Origin: Prevotella dentasini JCM 15908
Lineage (GTDB): Bacteria; Bacteroidota; Bacteroidia; Bacteroidales; Bacteroidaceae
NCBI RefSeq assembly: GCF_000614065.1
Contig: NZ_BAKG01000002.1
Coordinates: 62,001-126,000 of the forward strand
Length of the DNA stretch: 64,000 nt
Direction of reading: 5' to 3'
The position numbers and the translations under genes are program-made. Shown piece by piece: positions 1 through 10,801 of the stretch. The first letter of the stretch is position 1; each line of letters opens with the position of its first letter. The notes beneath the pieces were generated by a model. The model ran no database searches. It saw only the letters and a program-made list of their open reading frames with translations, and had not been told where the DNA came from.

Positions 1-1949
1 GAGCGTGGTATCACCATTACTTCTGCTGCAACAACCTGTAACTGGAACTATCTGAACAAGTCTTATAAAATTAACTTGATTGATACTCCGGGACACGTTG
101 ACTTTACTGCTGAGGTTGAGCGTTCGCTCCGTGTACTTGATGGTGCAGTTGCAACTTACTCTGCTGCCGATGGCGTTCAGCCACAGTCCGAGACTGTATG
201 GCGTCAGGCAGACAAATATAACGTACCGCGTATAGGTTATGTTAATAAGATGGACCGCTCTGGTGCAGACTTCTACGAGACTGTGCGTCAGATGCGGGAT
301 GTTCTTGGGGCTAACCCTGTTCCTGTTCAGATTCCTATTGGTGCAGAGGAAAACTTCAAGGGTGTTGTAGACCTCATCAAGATGAAAGCTATCCTGTGGC
401 ATGACGAAACCATGGGTGCTGAGTATGACGTGGAGGATATTCCTGCTGAACTCGCCGATGAGGCTGCTGAATGGCGCGACAAGCTGCTTGAAAGTGCCGC
501 TAACTTCGACGACGAGGTTATGGAACTTTATCTTGATGGTCAGGATATCCCTGAAGAAAAGCTGATAGCAGCTATCCGTAAGGGATGTATCTCTATGGAA
601 TGCTGCCCGATGGTTCTTGGCTCTTCCTATAAAAATAAGGGTGTTCAGCCACTGCTTGACTATGTATGTGCATTCTTGCCTTCACCACTTGACACGGTGG
701 CTGTTACGGGTACTAATCCTGAAACGGAGGAGGAAGAAGAGCGTAAGCCTTCTGATACCGAGCCGACTGCCGCCCTTGCGTTCAAGATTGCTACCGACCA
801 TTCATGGGCCGTTTGGTATTCTTCCGCGTTTACTCCGGTAAGGTGGTTGCTGGTTCATACGTTTATAACCCACGTTCTCGTAAAAAGGAGCGTATCAGCC
901 GCCTGTTCCAGATGAACTCCAATAAGGAAATCCCAATGGAGTCTATTGATGCAGGCGATATTGGTGCTGGTGTAGGATTCAAGGATATTCGTACAGGTGA
1001 TACTCTTTGTGATGAGGGTTCACCTATCGTATTGGAATCCATGTCCTTCCCTGATACAGTGATTTCTATTGCAGTTGAGCCGAAGAGCCAGGCTGATATT
1101 ACCAAGCTTGACAATGGTCTTGCTAAGTTGGCTGAAGAAGACCCGACTTTCACTGTTCGTACCGATGAGCAGAGTGGTCAGACCATCATTTCTGGTATGG
1201 GTGAGCTTCACCTTGACATTATTATTGACCGTCTGAAGCGTGAGTTCAAGGTTGAGTGTAATCAGGGTAAGCCTCAGGTTAACTATAAGGAGGCTATTAC
1301 CAAGGCTGCTCAGAGCCGTGAGACTTACAAGAAGCAGTCTGGTGGCCGCGGTAAGTTCGCTTGTATTGATGTTACCATTGAGCCAAAGGACGAAGACTAC
1401 ACAGAGGGCGATATGCAGTTTGTCAATGTTGTCAAGGGCGGTAACGTGCCTAAGGAATTCATCCCTGCTGTTGAGAAGGGATTCAAGGATTGTATTGGCA
1501 ATGGTGTTCTTGGCGGCTTCCCGCTGACTGGCATGAAGGTTACGCTTACCGATGGTTCTTTCCACCCGGTAGATTCTGACCAGTTGTCGTTTGAGTTGGT
1601 AGCTCATCAGGCTTTCAAGAAGCTCTGCCCACAGGCTGGTCCTGTTCTGATGGAGCCTATCATGCGTGTTGAGGTGGTTACGCCTGAAGAGAACATGGGT
1701 GATGTGATTGGAGACTTGAACAAGCGTCGTGGTCTTGTACAGGGAATGGAAGAAGCACGTAGTGGTGCACGTATTGTAAAGGCTATGGTACCGCTGTCAG
1801 AGATGTTTGGTTATGTAACAGCTCTCCGTACTATCACTTCTGGTCGTGCAACGTCTTCTATGGAATACGATCATCACTCTCCTGTTTCCAATAGTCTTGC
1901 CAAGACCATTCTTGATGAGCTGAACGGACATTCAGAGCTGTTGAAGTAA
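1..1949 (+). CDS. fusA: Elongation factor G, 5'-truncated by the window edge and carrying one frameshift
   Basis: GTPase that translocates tRNA and mRNA on the ribosome. The frame is open from base 1, so the P-loop (G1) lies outside the window. Visible are the G2 region (RGITIT), G3 DTPGH at about 82-96, G4 NKMD near 244-255, and domains II-V downstream. Reading frame 1 runs to about 798, where the family sequence [18 protein letters not shown] is interrupted: the text reads gaccattcatgg where gacccattcatgg would keep the frame. The rest, starting MGRLVFFRV and ending at 1949, is in another frame. One missing C explains everything. It lies directly upstream of the S10 operon, its usual partner. 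Identity is certain; whether the frameshift is real is doubtful. Confidence 0.93.
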
Positions 1950-1965
1950 GAATAAAATACTATAT

Positions 1966-2022
1966 GAGGTAGGGTGGCTCCTTATAGCGAATGACTCTTA
2001 TAAGGAGCTTCCCTCTGCCTTT
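1966..2022 (+). terminator. Hairpin between fusA and rpsJ (terminator or attenuator)
   Basis: A perfect 10-bp stem (1977-1986 with 1999-2008, gctccttata / tataaggagc) is extended by ggg/ccc pairing outside it and followed by ctgccttttaatt. It could terminate fusA transcripts or act as a leader attenuator for the S10 operon; the T-run is short, so either role is an inference. Confidence 0.5.
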
Positions 2023-2052
2023 TAATTATTCATTTATAAATAAATTCAGACT

Positions 2053-2358
2053 ATGAGTCAGAAAATTCGTATCAAGCTGAAGTCTTACGACCACCAGTTG
2101 GTTGACAAGTCAGCTGAGAAAATCGTGAAGGCAGTAAAGGCTACCGGTGCAATCGTCAGTGGCCCTATTCCATTGCCGACACACAAGCGTATTTACACTG
2201 TAAACCGCTCTACATTCGTAAACAAGAAGGCTCGTGAGCAGTTCCAGCTCTCCGACTTCAAGCGTCTTATTGACATTTACAGCTCTACTCCAAAGACCGT
2301 GGATGCTCTGATGAAGCTTGAATTGCCTTCAGGTGTTGAGGTGGAAATCAAGGTGTAG
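2053..2358 (+). CDS. rpsJ: 30S ribosomal protein S10
   Basis: Small-subunit head protein of 101 residues, the normal family length, and also the NusB partner (NusE) in antitermination. It starts [14 protein letters not shown] and holds the usual long loop with [14 protein letters not shown]. It is the first gene of the S10 operon, 103 bases after fusA across a hairpin. The ATG is preceded by an A-rich stretch without a Shine-Dalgarno sequence, as is normal in Bacteroidetes. Confidence 0.97.
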   Translation: MSQKIRIKLKSYDHQLVDKSAEKIVKAVKATGAIVSGPIPLPTHKRIYTVNRSTFVNKKAREQFQLSDFKRLIDIYSSTPKTVDALMKLELPSGVEVEIKV

Positions 2359-2409
2359 TTTTATTACGTTATCTAAAAGAATTTTCAATCATTAAAAATT
2401 TTAATTGAA

Positions 2410-3024
2410 ATGCCAGGATTATTAGGAAAGAAAATCGGAATGACATCCGTTTTCAGTGCCGACGGTAAGAATGTACCGTGCACTGTTATCGAAGCTGGTC
2501 CTTGTGTTGTAACTCAGGTTAAGACCGTAGAGAAAGATGGTTACAAGGCTGTTCAGTTAGGTTTCGGCGAGGCTAAGGAGAAGAATACTACTAAGCCAGA
2601 GTTGGGACATTTCAAGAAGGCCGGCACAACGCCAAAGAAGCACTTGGTTGAGTTCAAGTTTGATGAGGAGTACAACCTCGGCGACACTATTACCGTAGAA
2701 TTGTTCAACGGTGTCAAGTTCGTTGACGTAGTAGGTACATCGAAGGGTAAAGGTTTCCAAGGCGTTGTAAAGCGTCATGGGTTCGGTGGTGTAGGACAGT
2801 CCACCCACGGACAGGATGACCGTGCCCGTAAGCCGGGTTCCATCGGTGCTTGTTCTTACCCTGCAAAGGTATTCAAAGGCATGCGCATGGCTGGTCAGAT
2901 GGGAGGCGACAGAGTTACGACTCAGAACCTTCAGGTGTTAAAGGTAATTCCAGAGCACAATCTCCTTCTCGTTAAGGGTAGTGTTGCCGGATGTAATGGT
3001 TCAACCCTCATAATTAACAAGTAA
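2410..3024 (+). CDS. rplC: 50S ribosomal protein L3
   Basis: Early 23S rRNA-binding assembly protein of 204 residues. It begins [15 protein letters not shown] and contains the conserved loop [18 protein letters not shown] and the RKPGSIG motif that reaches toward the peptidyl transferase centre. Its stop codon overlaps the next start (taATG at 3022-3026), implying translational coupling with rplD. Confidence 0.97.
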   Translation: MPGLLGKKIGMTSVFSADGKNVPCTVIEAGPCVVTQVKTVEKDGYKAVQLGFGEAKEKNTTKPELGHFKKAGTTPKKHLVEFKFDEEYNLGDTITVELFNGVKFVDVVGTSKGKGFQGVVKRHGFGGVGQSTHGQDDRARKPGSIGACSYPAKVFKGMRMAGQMGGDRVTTQNLQVLKVIPEHNLLLVKGSVAGCNGSTLIINK

Positions 3025-3653
3025 TGGATATTAACGTATTAGATATCAAAGGTCAGGAGACCGGCCGTAAGGTAACTCTTAACGAGAATATCTTCGGAAT
3101 TGAGCCTAACGATCATGTCCTCTACCTTGATGTAAAGCAGTATCTTGCCGACCAGCGTCAGGGAACAGCCAAGTCAAAGGAAAGAAGTGAACATGCAGGT
3201 TCTACTCGCAAGTTGGGCCGTCAGAAGGGCGGCGGCGGTGCACGTCGTGGTGATATTAACTCACCGGTTCTTGTAGGCGGTGGCCGTGTTTTCGGCCCCA
3301 AGCCTCGTGACTATAGTTTCAAGCTCAATAAAAAAGTAAAGGTTCTTGCTCGTAAGTCTGCTTTGGCTTACAAGGCACAGGAGAGTGCCATCGTTGTGGT
3401 TGAGGATTTTAATTTCGATGCACCGAAGACAAAAGATTTTATAAAGATTGCTAAAAATCTGAAAGTTGACGGTAAGAAAGTACTTCTCGTTTTGCCAGAA
3501 TTGGAGAAAAATGTATATTTGTCAGCTCGCAATTTAGAGAAAGCAGAAGTGATGACCGCTGCACAGCTTAATTCGTATAAGGTTTTGCATGCAGACGTGA
3601 TGGTTGTTACAGAAAATTCTCTGAAAGTCATTGACGAAATCTTAACCAAGTAA
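3024..3653 (+). CDS. rplD: 50S ribosomal protein L4
   Basis: 23S-binding protein of 209 residues that lines the exit tunnel. The extended-loop segment [19 protein letters not shown] and the motif [13 protein letters not shown] are present. In gammaproteobacteria L4 also represses its own operon; no matching leader structure could be assigned here. It overlaps rplC by one base. Confidence 0.97.
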   Translation: MDINVLDIKGQETGRKVTLNENIFGIEPNDHVLYLDVKQYLADQRQGTAKSKERSEHAGSTRKLGRQKGGGGARRGDINSPVLVGGGRVFGPKPRDYSFKLNKKVKVLARKSALAYKAQESAIVVVEDFNFDAPKTKDFIKIAKNLKVDGKKVLLVLPELEKNVYLSARNLEKAEVMTAAQLNSYKVLHADVMVVTENSLKVIDEILTK

Positions 3654-3674
3654 TAATTAGGAGACAGTAGAATT

Positions 3675-4019
3675 ATGGGATTTATCATTAAACCAGTGGT
3701 CACTGAGAAGATGACCAAGATGACAGACAAGTCTTCTGAGGATAAGGTTGTAAAGCACAAGGGTGAGAAAAGAACCATTCCGGCACAGCCTAAATATGGT
3801 TTTATCGTTAAGCCTGAGGCCAATAAACTTGAGATTAAGAAAGAAGTTGAGGCTCTGTACAACGTTACAGTAGTAGACGTGAATACGATTCGTTATGCCG
3901 GTAAGCGTCAGGCCCGTTATACAAAGGCAGGCCTTGTAAAGGGGCAAAAGAACGCATTCAAGAAGGCTATCGTCACTTTGAAGAATGGCGATTCAATCGA
4001 TTTTTACAGCAATATTTAA
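3675..4019 (+). CDS. rplW: 50S ribosomal protein L23, long form
   Basis: Tunnel-exit protein and docking site for trigger factor and SRP. At 114 residues it is longer than the roughly 95-100 of most bacteria. The extra residues are a charged insert near positions 15-40 (SSEDKVVKHKGEKRTIPAQPK region), between MGFIIKPVVTEKM and YGFIVKPEANKLEI. The rest, including VNTIRYAGKRQARYTKAG, matches the family. The insert would sit in the N-terminal part of the fold. Confidence 0.95.
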   Translation: MGFIIKPVVTEKMTKMTDKSSEDKVVKHKGEKRTIPAQPKYGFIVKPEANKLEIKKEVEALYNVTVVDVNTIRYAGKRQARYTKAGLVKGQKNAFKKAIVTLKNGDSIDFYSNI

Positions 4020-4026
4020 ATAAAAA

Positions 4027-4854
4027 ATGGCAGTACGTAAATTAAACCCGGTTACACCGGGACAAAGACACAAGGTTATTGGCACGTTCGAGGATATTAC
4101 TGCATCCGTGCCAGAGAAGTCTCTCGTTTACGGTAAGCGTTCTACCGGTGGTCGAAACAACACCGGTAAGATGACCGTCCGCTATATGGGTGGTGGTCAT
4201 AAGAAGAAGTATCGTTTAATCGACTTCAAGCGAGAGAAAGATGGTGTTCCAGCTGTTGTAAAGACAATTGAGTATGATCCTAACAGGTCTGCTCGTATTG
4301 CCCTCTTATACTATGCTGATGGTGAAAAACGTTACATTATTGCTCCTAACGGATTGCAGGTTGGCAGAACTCTGATGTCGGGTGCTGAGGCAGCCCCTGA
4401 AGTTGGAAATGCACTTCCATTGGCTAACATTCCTGTCGGTACCGTAATTCATAATATTGAATTGCGTCCGGGGCAGGGTGCTTTGCTCGTTCGTTCGGCT
4501 GGTAACTTTGCTCAGCTTACTTCTCGTGAAGGCAGTTATTGTGTTATCAAGCTTCCTTCTGGCGAAACTCGTCAGATTCTTTCTGCTTGTAAAGCAACTA
4601 TTGGTAGTGTGGGTAACTCCGATCATGCACTTGAGCAGTCTGGTAAGGCTGGTCGCTCTCGTTGGTTGGGCCGTCGTCCTCACAACCGTGGTGTTGTTAT
4701 GAATCCTGTTGATCACCCGATGGGTGGTGGTGAAGGTCGCCAGTCTGGTGGACACCCACGTTCACGCAAGGGCTTGTATGCTAAGGGTCTTAAGACACGT
4801 GCACCTAAGAAGCTTTCAAACAAGTACATTATTGAAAGAGCTAACAAGAAGTAA
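4027..4854 (+). CDS. rplB: 50S ribosomal protein L2
   Basis: Large-subunit protein of 275 residues needed for subunit joining and peptidyl transfer. It begins [15 protein letters not shown]. The conserved C-terminal segment [13 protein letters not shown], which carries the key histidine, and the final [22 protein letters not shown] are present. Only 7 bases separate it from rplW. Confidence 0.97.
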   Translation: MAVRKLNPVTPGQRHKVIGTFEDITASVPEKSLVYGKRSTGGRNNTGKMTVRYMGGGHKKKYRLIDFKREKDGVPAVVKTIEYDPNRSARIALLYYADGEKRYIIAPNGLQVGRTLMSGAEAAPEVGNALPLANIPVGTVIHNIELRPGQGALLVRSAGNFAQLTSREGSYCVIKLPSGETRQILSACKATIGSVGNSDHALEQSGKAGRSRWLGRRPHNRGVVMNPVDHPMGGGEGRQSGGHPRSRKGLYAKGLKTRAPKKLSNKYIIERANKK

Positions 4855-4876
4855 TCAACGTAACTAAGAGTAAATT

Positions 4877-5146
4877 ATGAGTCGTTCATTAAAAAAGGGT
4901 CCATATATCAACGTATCACTCGAGAAGAAGATTCTCGCTATGAATGAGAGTGGTAAGAAGACTGTCGTTAAGACATGGGCCAGAGCATCAATGATTTCCC
5001 CTGATTTTGTGGGACACACTGTTGCAGTCCATAACGGAAACAAATTTATCCCTGTTTACATTACTGAGAACATGGTAGGCCATAAGCTCGGAGAGTTTAG
5101 CCCTACACGCCGTTTCGGTGGTCACTCTGGTAACAACAAGAGGTAA
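4877..5146 (+). CDS. rpsS: 30S ribosomal protein S19
   Basis: Head protein of 89 residues that contacts the A-site finger and S13. It begins [19 protein letters not shown] and contains the conserved [18 protein letters not shown] block near the C-terminus. Standard position after rplB. Confidence 0.97.
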   Translation: MSRSLKKGPYINVSLEKKILAMNESGKKTVVKTWARASMISPDFVGHTVAVHNGNKFIPVYITENMVGHKLGEFSPTRRFGGHSGNNKR

Positions 5147-5183
5147 GCAGGTTCATAAATCCTTTAGAAAATAGATAAATATA

Positions 5184-5591
5184 ATGGGAGCAAGAAAACA
5201 TATAAAGGCAGAGGCTCGTAAGGAAGCCCTTAAAAGCCAATATTTTGCAAAGCTCAAGGGATGCCCTTCTTCTCCACGTAAGATGCGCTATGTTGTAGAC
5301 ATGGTTCGTGGTATGGAAGTGAATCGCGCCCTTGGCGTGCTGAGATTCTCAAAGAAGGCAGCTGCTCAGAATGTTGAGAAACTTCTTCGTTCTGCTATTG
5401 CCAACTGGGAGGCTAAGAATGATCGCAAAGCCGAAGACGGTGAGCTTTATATCTCTAAGATATTCGTTGATGAAGGTGTTACGATGAAGCGCATGCGTCC
5501 GGCACCACAGGGCCGTGGTTACAGAATCCGCAAACGTTCTAACCACGTTACGCTTTTCGTTGACTCGAAGGCTGATAATAATGATAAATAA
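5184..5591 (+). CDS. rplV: 50S ribosomal protein L22
   Basis: Tunnel protein of 135 residues, somewhat longer than the 110 of E. coli because of N- and C-terminal extensions. The core [21 protein letters not shown] and the beta-hairpin that contacts the nascent chain ([23 protein letters not shown]) are clear. ATG follows an A-rich spacer after rpsS. Confidence 0.96.
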   Translation: MGARKHIKAEARKEALKSQYFAKLKGCPSSPRKMRYVVDMVRGMEVNRALGVLRFSKKAAAQNVEKLLRSAIANWEAKNDRKAEDGELYISKIFVDEGVTMKRMRPAPQGRGYRIRKRSNHVTLFVDSKADNNDK

Positions 5592-5599
5592 GTAGTAGA

Positions 5600-6331
5600 A
5601 TGGGACAGAAAGTTAATCCAATAAGCAACCGTTTGGGTATTATCCGCGGTTGGGAGTCTAATTGGTTCGGTGGCAAGAGCTTCGGAGACAACCTCGTTGA
5701 GGATCAGAAAATCCGTAAGTATCTGAACAAGCGTTTGGAGAAAGCCAGCGTTTCCCGTATTGTCATTGAGCGTACATTGAAGCTCGTTACTATTACTATC
5801 TGCACAGCCCGTCCGGGTATTGTTATCGGTAAGGGTGGTCAGGACGTTGACAAGCTCAAAGAAGAATTGAAGAACCTTTTCAAGAAGGAAATTCAAATCA
5901 ACATCTTTGAGGTGAAGAAGCCTGAACTCGATGCTAACATTGTTGGTAACAATATTGCTCGCCAAGTAGAGGGTAAAATTGCTTATCGTCGCGCCATTAA
6001 GATGGCTGTTGCCAATACAATGCGTGCAGGAGCTGAAGGTATAAAGATTCAGATTACTGGCCGTTTGAACGGTGCCGAGATGGCACGTAAGGAAATGTTC
6101 AAGGAAGGCCGTACTCCTTTGCACACTTTCCGTGCAGACATTGATTATTGTCAGACAGAGGCTCTTACTAAGGTTGGTCTTTTGGGTATTAAGGTGTGGA
6201 TTTGCCGTGGTGAAGTCTACAACAAGGTAGAACTCACTCCTAACTTTACTCAAGAAAAGAGCAATAGCCGTCAGAACAATGGTGGTTCTCGTTCTGGAAG
6301 AGGTAATCGCAGAAGAAACAATAACCGTTAA
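5600..6331 (+). CDS. rpsC: 30S ribosomal protein S3
   Basis: Protein of 243 residues at the mRNA entry channel. It begins [18 protein letters not shown], has a type II KH domain with the [19 protein letters not shown] signature near residues 75-95, and the C-terminal domain [22 protein letters not shown]. The last 25 residues are rich in N, R, S and G and probably disordered. Confidence 0.97.
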   Translation: MGQKVNPISNRLGIIRGWESNWFGGKSFGDNLVEDQKIRKYLNKRLEKASVSRIVIERTLKLVTITICTARPGIVIGKGGQDVDKLKEELKNLFKKEIQINIFEVKKPELDANIVGNNIARQVEGKIAYRRAIKMAVANTMRAGAEGIKIQITGRLNGAEMARKEMFKEGRTPLHTFRADIDYCQTEALTKVGLLGIKVWICRGEVYNKVELTPNFTQEKSNSRQNNGGSRSGRGNRRRNNNR

Positions 6332-6345
6332 AAGTAGAAGCTATC

Positions 6346-6774
6346 ATGTTACAGCCAAAAAGAGTAAAATATAGAAGACCTCAAGATGGACGCGGTAATA
6401 AGGGTAACGCCCATAGAGGTACACAATTGGCTTTTGGTTCGTTCGGTATCAAGACACTTGAGCCGAAGTGGATTGACAGCCGTCAGATTGAGGCCGCACG
6501 TGTAGCAGTAAACCGCTACATGAACCGTCAGGGGCAGGTCTGGATTCGTATCTTCCCGGATAAACCCATCACTCGCAAACCTGCTGATGTCCGAATGGGT
6601 AAAGGTAAGGGTGATCCTGCTGGTTGGGTTGCACCAGTTACTCCGGGTCGTATTCTCTTTGAAGTAGAAGGGGTTAGTTTTGATATAGCCAAGGAGGCTC
6701 TTCGTCTCGCGGCTCAGAAACTTCCTGTAAAGACTAAGTTTGTTGTAAGACGTGATTTCGATAAAAACGCTTAA
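6346..6774 (+). CDS. rplP: 50S ribosomal protein L16
   Basis: Protein of 142 residues near the A-site tRNA. It begins [20 protein letters not shown] and contains the conserved [22 protein letters not shown] arginine loop (the site hydroxylated in some bacteria). It sits 5 bases upstream of rpmC. Confidence 0.97.
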   Translation: MLQPKRVKYRRPQDGRGNKGNAHRGTQLAFGSFGIKTLEPKWIDSRQIEAARVAVNRYMNRQGQVWIRIFPDKPITRKPADVRMGKGKGDPAGWVAPVTPGRILFEVEGVSFDIAKEALRLAAQKLPVKTKFVVRRDFDKNA

Positions 6775-6779
6775 GAAAG

Positions 6780-6974
6780 ATGAAGATTAAAGAAGTAAAA
6801 GAACTCGAAACCAAGGACTTGGTTGAGAAGATAGAGAATGCTGTGGCAGCTTACGACAGAATGAAGCTGAACCATCAGGTTACTCCACTTGAGAATCCAT
6901 CACAGATTAAGACTGCTCGTCGAGACATCGCGCGAATGAAGACCGAACTTCGTCAGAGAGAACTTAATAAATAA
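6780..6974 (+). CDS. rpmC: 50S ribosomal protein L29
   Basis: Short two-helix protein of 64 residues at the tunnel exit. It begins [19 protein letters not shown] and ends with the [16 protein letters not shown] helix typical of L29. It lies between rplP and rpsQ with spacers of 5 and 2 bases. Confidence 0.95.
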   Translation: MKIKEVKELETKDLVEKIENAVAAYDRMKLNHQVTPLENPSQIKTARRDIARMKTELRQRELNK

Positions 6975-6976
6975 CA

Positions 6977-7243
6977 ATGGTCCAGATGGAAACAAGAAAT
7001 TTAAGAAAAGTAAGACAGGGTGTCGTTATCAGTAACAAAATGGATAAAACCATTGTTATTGCTGCTAAGTTCAAGGAGAAGCACCCTATATATGGTAAGT
7101 TTGTTCAGAAGACAAAGAAGTACCATGCTCACGATGAGAAGAACGAGGCTAATGTAGGCGATACGGTTCTCATTATGGAAACTCGTCCTTTGAGCAAGAC
7201 AAAGAGATGGAGATTAGTTCAAATTGTAGAAAAAGCTAAGTAA
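6977..7243 (+). CDS. rpsQ: 30S ribosomal protein S17
   Basis: 16S-binding OB-fold protein of 88 residues. Core motifs are [19 protein letters not shown] and [30 protein letters not shown] second in-frame ATG three codons later (METRNLRK) is an equally possible start. Confidence 0.96.
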   Translation: MVQMETRNLRKVRQGVVISNKMDKTIVIAAKFKEKHPIYGKFVQKTKKYHAHDEKNEANVGDTVLIMETRPLSKTKRWRLVQIVEKAK

Positions 7244-7245
7244 TT

Positions 7246-7611
7246 ATGATACAATCAGAATCAAGACTTACAGTATGTGATAACAGCGGTGCTCGTGAAG
7301 CGAAGTGCATCCGTGTGCTGGGTGGTACGGGCCGTCGTTATGCAAGTGTTGGTGACGTTATCGTAGTTGCTGTACAGAACGTCATCCCGTCAAGTGAATT
7401 GAAAAAGGGTGCAGTATCAAAGGCTTTGATCGTCCGCACTAAGAAGGAAATCCGTCGCGCTGATGGTTCTTACATCCGCTTCGACGACAACGCATGTGTA
7501 TTGCTCAACAATGCTGGTGAAATCCGCGGTAGCCGTATCTTCGGTCCCGTAGCCCGTGAGTTGCGTGCAGTGAACATGAAGGTTGTTTCTTTGGCACCTG
7601 AGGTTCTTTAA
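7246..7611 (+). CDS. rplN: 50S ribosomal protein L14
   Basis: Interface protein of 121 residues, standard length. It begins [27 protein letters not shown] and contains the conserved [18 protein letters not shown] and [15 protein letters not shown] blocks. First gene of the part equivalent to the spc operon; there is no separate promoter sequence I can recognise in the 2-base gap before it. Confidence 0.97.
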   Translation: MIQSESRLTVCDNSGAREAKCIRVLGGTGRRYASVGDVIVVAVQNVIPSSELKKGAVSKALIVRTKKEIRRADGSYIRFDDNACVLLNNAGEIRGSRIFGPVARELRAVNMKVVSLAPEVL

Positions 7612-7631
7612 TTATTAATCAGAATAATAAA

Positions 7632-7949
7632 ATGGCAAAATTCCATATAAAGAAAGACGATAAAGTTATCGTTCTTGCCGGTGCTGATAAGGGTAAGAGT
7701 GGTAAGGTGCTTAAGGTACTCGTTGACAAGGAGCGTGCTATTGTGGAAGGCATTAATATGGTTTCCAAAAGTACAAAGCCATCTGCAGCAAGTCCTCAGG
7801 GCGGCATTATCAAGCAGGAGGCTCCTATTCATATCTCAAATTTAAGTCTGGTCGATCCTAAGAGCGGTAAGGCCACTCGCATCAAGATTGAGCGTGAAGG
7901 TAAGACCGTTAAGCGTATCGCTAAAAAGTCTGGGGAGGAAATTAAGTAA
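7632..7949 (+). CDS. rplX: 50S ribosomal protein L24
   Basis: Assembly initiator of 105 residues with an N-terminal KOW motif ([21 protein letters not shown]). Its stop overlaps the rplE start (taATG at 7947-7951). Confidence 0.96.
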   Translation: MAKFHIKKDDKVIVLAGADKGKSGKVLKVLVDKERAIVEGINMVSKSTKPSAASPQGGIIKQEAPIHISNLSLVDPKSGKATRIKIEREGKTVKRIAKKSGEEIK

Positions 7950-8503
7950 TGGATACAGCACAGTTAAAGAAACAGTATAAGGAGCAGATAGCTCCTGAAC
8001 TTCAGAAGCAGTTCAACTATACTTCTGCAATGCAGATTCCTGTCCTGAAGAAGATTGTTATCAATCAGGGGCTCGGAGATGCTACCCAAGACAAGAAGAT
8101 AATCGAAGTTGCTATTAACGAGATTTCTTCTATTACAGGCCAGAAGGCGGTTGCTACTTATTCTAGAAAGGATATAGCTAACTTCAAGCTTCGTAAGAAG
8201 ATGCCTATCGGTGTGATGGTAACATTGCGTCGTGAGCGTATGTATGAGTTCCTTGAGAAACTTGTTCGTGTGTCTTTGCCACGTATTCGTGACTTCAAGG
8301 GTATTGAGAGCAAGTTTGATGGTCGTGGTAACTACACTTTGGGTATTACTGAGCAAATCATTTTCCCGGAAATAAACATCGATCAGGTTGACCGCATGCA
8401 GGGTATGAACATCACTTTTGTAACTTCGGCTCAGACTGATGAGGAAGGGTATGCTCTGCTCAAGGCTTTCGGCCTTCCATTCAAGAACGCTAAAAACGAC
8501 TAA
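7949..8503 (+). CDS. rplE: 50S ribosomal protein L5
   Basis: 5S rRNA-binding protein of 184 residues in the central protuberance. Typical blocks are [42 protein letters not shown] and the C-terminal [14 protein letters not shown]. It overlaps rplX by one base, so expression is probably coupled. Confidence 0.97.
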   Translation: MDTAQLKKQYKEQIAPELQKQFNYTSAMQIPVLKKIVINQGLGDATQDKKIIEVAINEISSITGQKAVATYSRKDIANFKLRKKMPIGVMVTLRRERMYEFLEKLVRVSLPRIRDFKGIESKFDGRGNYTLGITEQIIFPEINIDQVDRMQGMNITFVTSAQTDEEGYALLKAFGLPFKNAKND

Positions 8504-8508
8504 GAGAT

Positions 8509-8811
8509 ATGGCAAAAGAATCAATGAAAGCTCGCGAGGTAAAGCGCGCAAAGCTCGTTGCTCGTTATGCTGAGAAGCGTGCAGCTTTGAAGAAGATTAT
8601 CGCAACTTCTAATGATTTAGCTGAGGCTTACGAGGCTGCTCGTAAGTTGCAGTCTATTCCAAAGAATGCGAATCCTATCCGTCTTCATAACCGTTGCAAG
8701 GTAACTGGTCGTCCAAAGGGATATATCCGTCAATTCGGTCTCTCTCGTATCCAGTTCCGCGAAATGGCTTCACAGGGTCTCATTCCCGGAGTGAGGAAGG
8801 CAAGCTGGTAA
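8509..8811 (+). CDS. rpsN: 30S ribosomal protein S14, long zinc-free form
   Basis: Head protein of 100 residues. It is the long form that lacks the CxxC...CxxC zinc ribbon of the short S14; only one cysteine remains in [18 protein letters not shown]. The C-terminus [12 protein letters not shown] is canonical. Confidence 0.96.
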   Translation: MAKESMKAREVKRAKLVARYAEKRAALKKIIATSNDLAEAYEAARKLQSIPKNANPIRLHNRCKVTGRPKGYIRQFGLSRIQFREMASQGLIPGVRKASW

Positions 8812-8919
8812 GTTTATCCTGCGGCATGCTTGGCATGTAAATGCCGAGTATGACGCTTGATTACAAAGCATTTTTTAATATTGTCGGGGTAGTCCCGATT
8901 AATTAAACATTTATATTTT
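8812..8919 (+). other. 108-base gap with small inverted repeats inside the ribosomal cluster
   Basis: The widest spacer in this part of the cluster. It holds competing hairpins: cggcat (8822-8827) and tggcat (8831-8836) can each pair with atgccg (8841-8846), and cgggg/cccga pairs occur before the rpsH start. S8 binding sites regulate the spc operon in other bacteria, so a regulatory role is possible but unproven. Confidence 0.3.
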
Positions 8920-9315
8920 ATGACAGATCCAATAGCAGATTATCTGACAAGACTCAGAAATGCAATCATGGCTCATCACCGTGTAGTTGAGGTTCCTGCG
9001 TCTAACTTGAAGAAGTCTATCACAAAGATTCTCTTTGAGAAGGGTTACATCTTGAACTACAAGTTCGTTGAAGATGGGCCACAGGGTACAATCAAGGTCG
9101 CACTGAAGTACGACCCAGTGACCAAGCAGAATGCAATCAAGAAACTGAAGCGCGTTTCTACGCCGGGTCTTCGCCAGTATACTGGCTACAAAGACATGCC
9201 GAGAGTAATAAACGGACTTGGAATTGCCATCATTTCCACGTCAAAGGGTGTTATGACTAACAAGGAAGCAGCCGTCGAGAAAATTGGTGGTGAGGTTCTT
9301 TGCTACATTTATTAA
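8920..9315 (+). CDS. rpsH: 30S ribosomal protein S8
   Basis: Central-domain assembly protein of 131 residues. It begins MTDPIADYLTRLRNAIMA and ends with the conserved STSKGVMTNKEA...GGEVLCYIY block. It follows the 108-base structured spacer; in other bacteria S8 is the translational regulator of this operon. Confidence 0.97.
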   Translation: MTDPIADYLTRLRNAIMAHHRVVEVPASNLKKSITKILFEKGYILNYKFVEDGPQGTIKVALKYDPVTKQNAIKKLKRVSTPGLRQYTGYKDMPRVINGLGIAIISTSKGVMTNKEAAVEKIGGEVLCYIY

Positions 9316-9329
9316 TTGGAGGATTGAAT

Positions 9330-9896
9330 ATGTCAAGAATAGGAAAATTGCCAATTAGTGTTCCTGCTGGCGTTACTATTACACAGAAGGATAATGTTGT
9401 AACCGTCAAGGGTCCCAAAGGAGAACTCTCACAATATGTTGATCCTTCTATCAAGATGAATGTTGAAGAGGGCCAGATAATTTTTGAGGTTGATGAGAAT
9501 AGTCCGGTGAACTACAAGCAGAAGCAGGCTTTTCACGGTCTGTATCGTTCGTTGGTAAACAATATGGTTGTAGGTGTCAGCGAAGGTTATACCAAGACTT
9601 TGGAGTTGGTCGGTGTAGGTTACCGTGTTTCCAACCAAGGCAACTTGGTAGAGTTCTCTTTAGGTTATACACACCCCATTTTCATTCAGCTTCCGAAAGA
9701 AGTTAAGGTTGAAACAAAGAGTGAGCGTAATCAGAACCCTATTATCACTCTCGAATCGGCTGACAAGCAACTGCTTGGTCTCATCTGTGCTAAGATTCGT
9801 TCTTTCCGTATGCCTGAACCTTATAAGGGTAAGGGTATCCTGTTTAAGGGTGAGGTTATTCGCAGAAAGTCTGGTAAGACGGCTGCAGCTAAGTAA
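9330..9896 (+). CDS. rplF: 50S ribosomal protein L6
   Basis: Protein of 188 residues with two repeated domains. It begins MSRIGKLPISVPAGVTIT, chosen over a TTG 30 bases upstream because all L6 proteins start at this motif and a GGAGG-like sequence (ttggaggattg) precedes it. The C-terminal signature MPEPYKGKGILFKGE is present. Confidence 0.97.
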   Translation: MSRIGKLPISVPAGVTITQKDNVVTVKGPKGELSQYVDPSIKMNVEEGQIIFEVDENSPVNYKQKQAFHGLYRSLVNNMVVGVSEGYTKTLELVGVGYRVSNQGNLVEFSLGYTHPIFIQLPKEVKVETKSERNQNPIITLESADKQLLGLICAKIRSFRMPEPYKGKGILFKGEVIRRKSGKTAAAK

Positions 9897-9917
9897 CTTT
9901 AATAATTCATTACGATT

Positions 9918-10262
9918 ATGACAACAAAGAAAGAACAAAGAAGACTTAAGATAAAGTTCCGCATTCGTAAGAGTGTGAACGGTACTGCTGAACGCCCACG
10001 CCTGAGCGTCTTCCGCAGCAATAAGCAGATTTATGCACAGGTTATTAATGATCTGACAGGAACAACTCTTGCTTCGGCTTCCTCACTTGGCCTTGAAAAG
10101 ATGGCAAAGATAGAGCAGGCTAAGAAAGTTGGTGCGCTTGTAGCCGAAAAGGCTGTCGCCGTTGGTGTAGAGCAGGTTGTTTTTGACCGTAACGGTTATC
10201 TTTATCACGGCCGTGTTCAAGCTTTGGCTGACGGTGCACGTGAGGGAGGACTTAAATTCTAA
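9918..10262 (+). CDS. rplR: 50S ribosomal protein L18
   Basis: 5S rRNA-binding protein of 114 residues. It begins with a basic tail ([18 protein letters not shown]) and contains [18 protein letters not shown] and the C-terminal [24 protein letters not shown]. Confidence 0.97.
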   Translation: MTTKKEQRRLKIKFRIRKSVNGTAERPRLSVFRSNKQIYAQVINDLTGTTLASASSLGLEKMAKIEQAKKVGALVAEKAVAVGVEQVVFDRNGYLYHGRVQALADGAREGGLKF

Positions 10263-10268
10263 ACGATT

Positions 10269-10781
10269 ATGGCAATGAATAAAGTAAAAGTAAATAGTGA
10301 CGTTGAACTGAAGGACCGTCTGGTTGCTATTAACCGTGTAACCAAGGTTACTAAGGGTGGTCGTACTTTCACATTCGCAGCTATCGTCGTTGTAGGTGAC
10401 GGTAAAGGCGTTATCGGTTGGGGACTTGGCAAGGCTGGAGAAGTTACTGCTGCTATACAGAAAGGTACAGATGCAGCCAAGAAGAACCTCGTAAAGGTTT
10501 CTGTTCTTAAGGGTACAGTTCCTCATGAGGTTGAAACACGCTTTGGTGGTGCTCAGGTGCTTCTTAAGCCGGCTGCTGCCGGTACTGGTCTGAAGGCGGG
10601 TGGTGCTATGCGTGCTGTACTTGAGAGTGCAGGTGTTACTGATGTGATAGCAAAGTCTAAGGGATCTTCCAATCCTCACAACCTTGTAAAGGCTACTATT
10701 GCTGCTCTCGCTTTGATGCGCGATGCCTATACGGTAGCCGGTGAGCGTGGTATCGGTATGGATAAAGTATTTAACGGTTAA
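10269..10781 (+). CDS. rpsE: 30S ribosomal protein S5
   Basis: Decoding-fidelity protein of 170 residues with an N-terminal dsRNA-binding-like domain ([30 protein letters not shown]) and the C-terminal [19 protein letters not shown] block. Six bases separate it from rplR. Confidence 0.97.
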   Translation: MAMNKVKVNSDVELKDRLVAINRVTKVTKGGRTFTFAAIVVVGDGKGVIGWGLGKAGEVTAAIQKGTDAAKKNLVKVSVLKGTVPHEVETRFGGAQVLLKPAAAGTGLKAGGAMRAVLESAGVTDVIAKSKGSSNPHNLVKATIAALALMRDAYTVAGERGIGMDKVFNG

Positions 10782-10801
10782 CTATAAGGAGATATAAAAC
10801 T

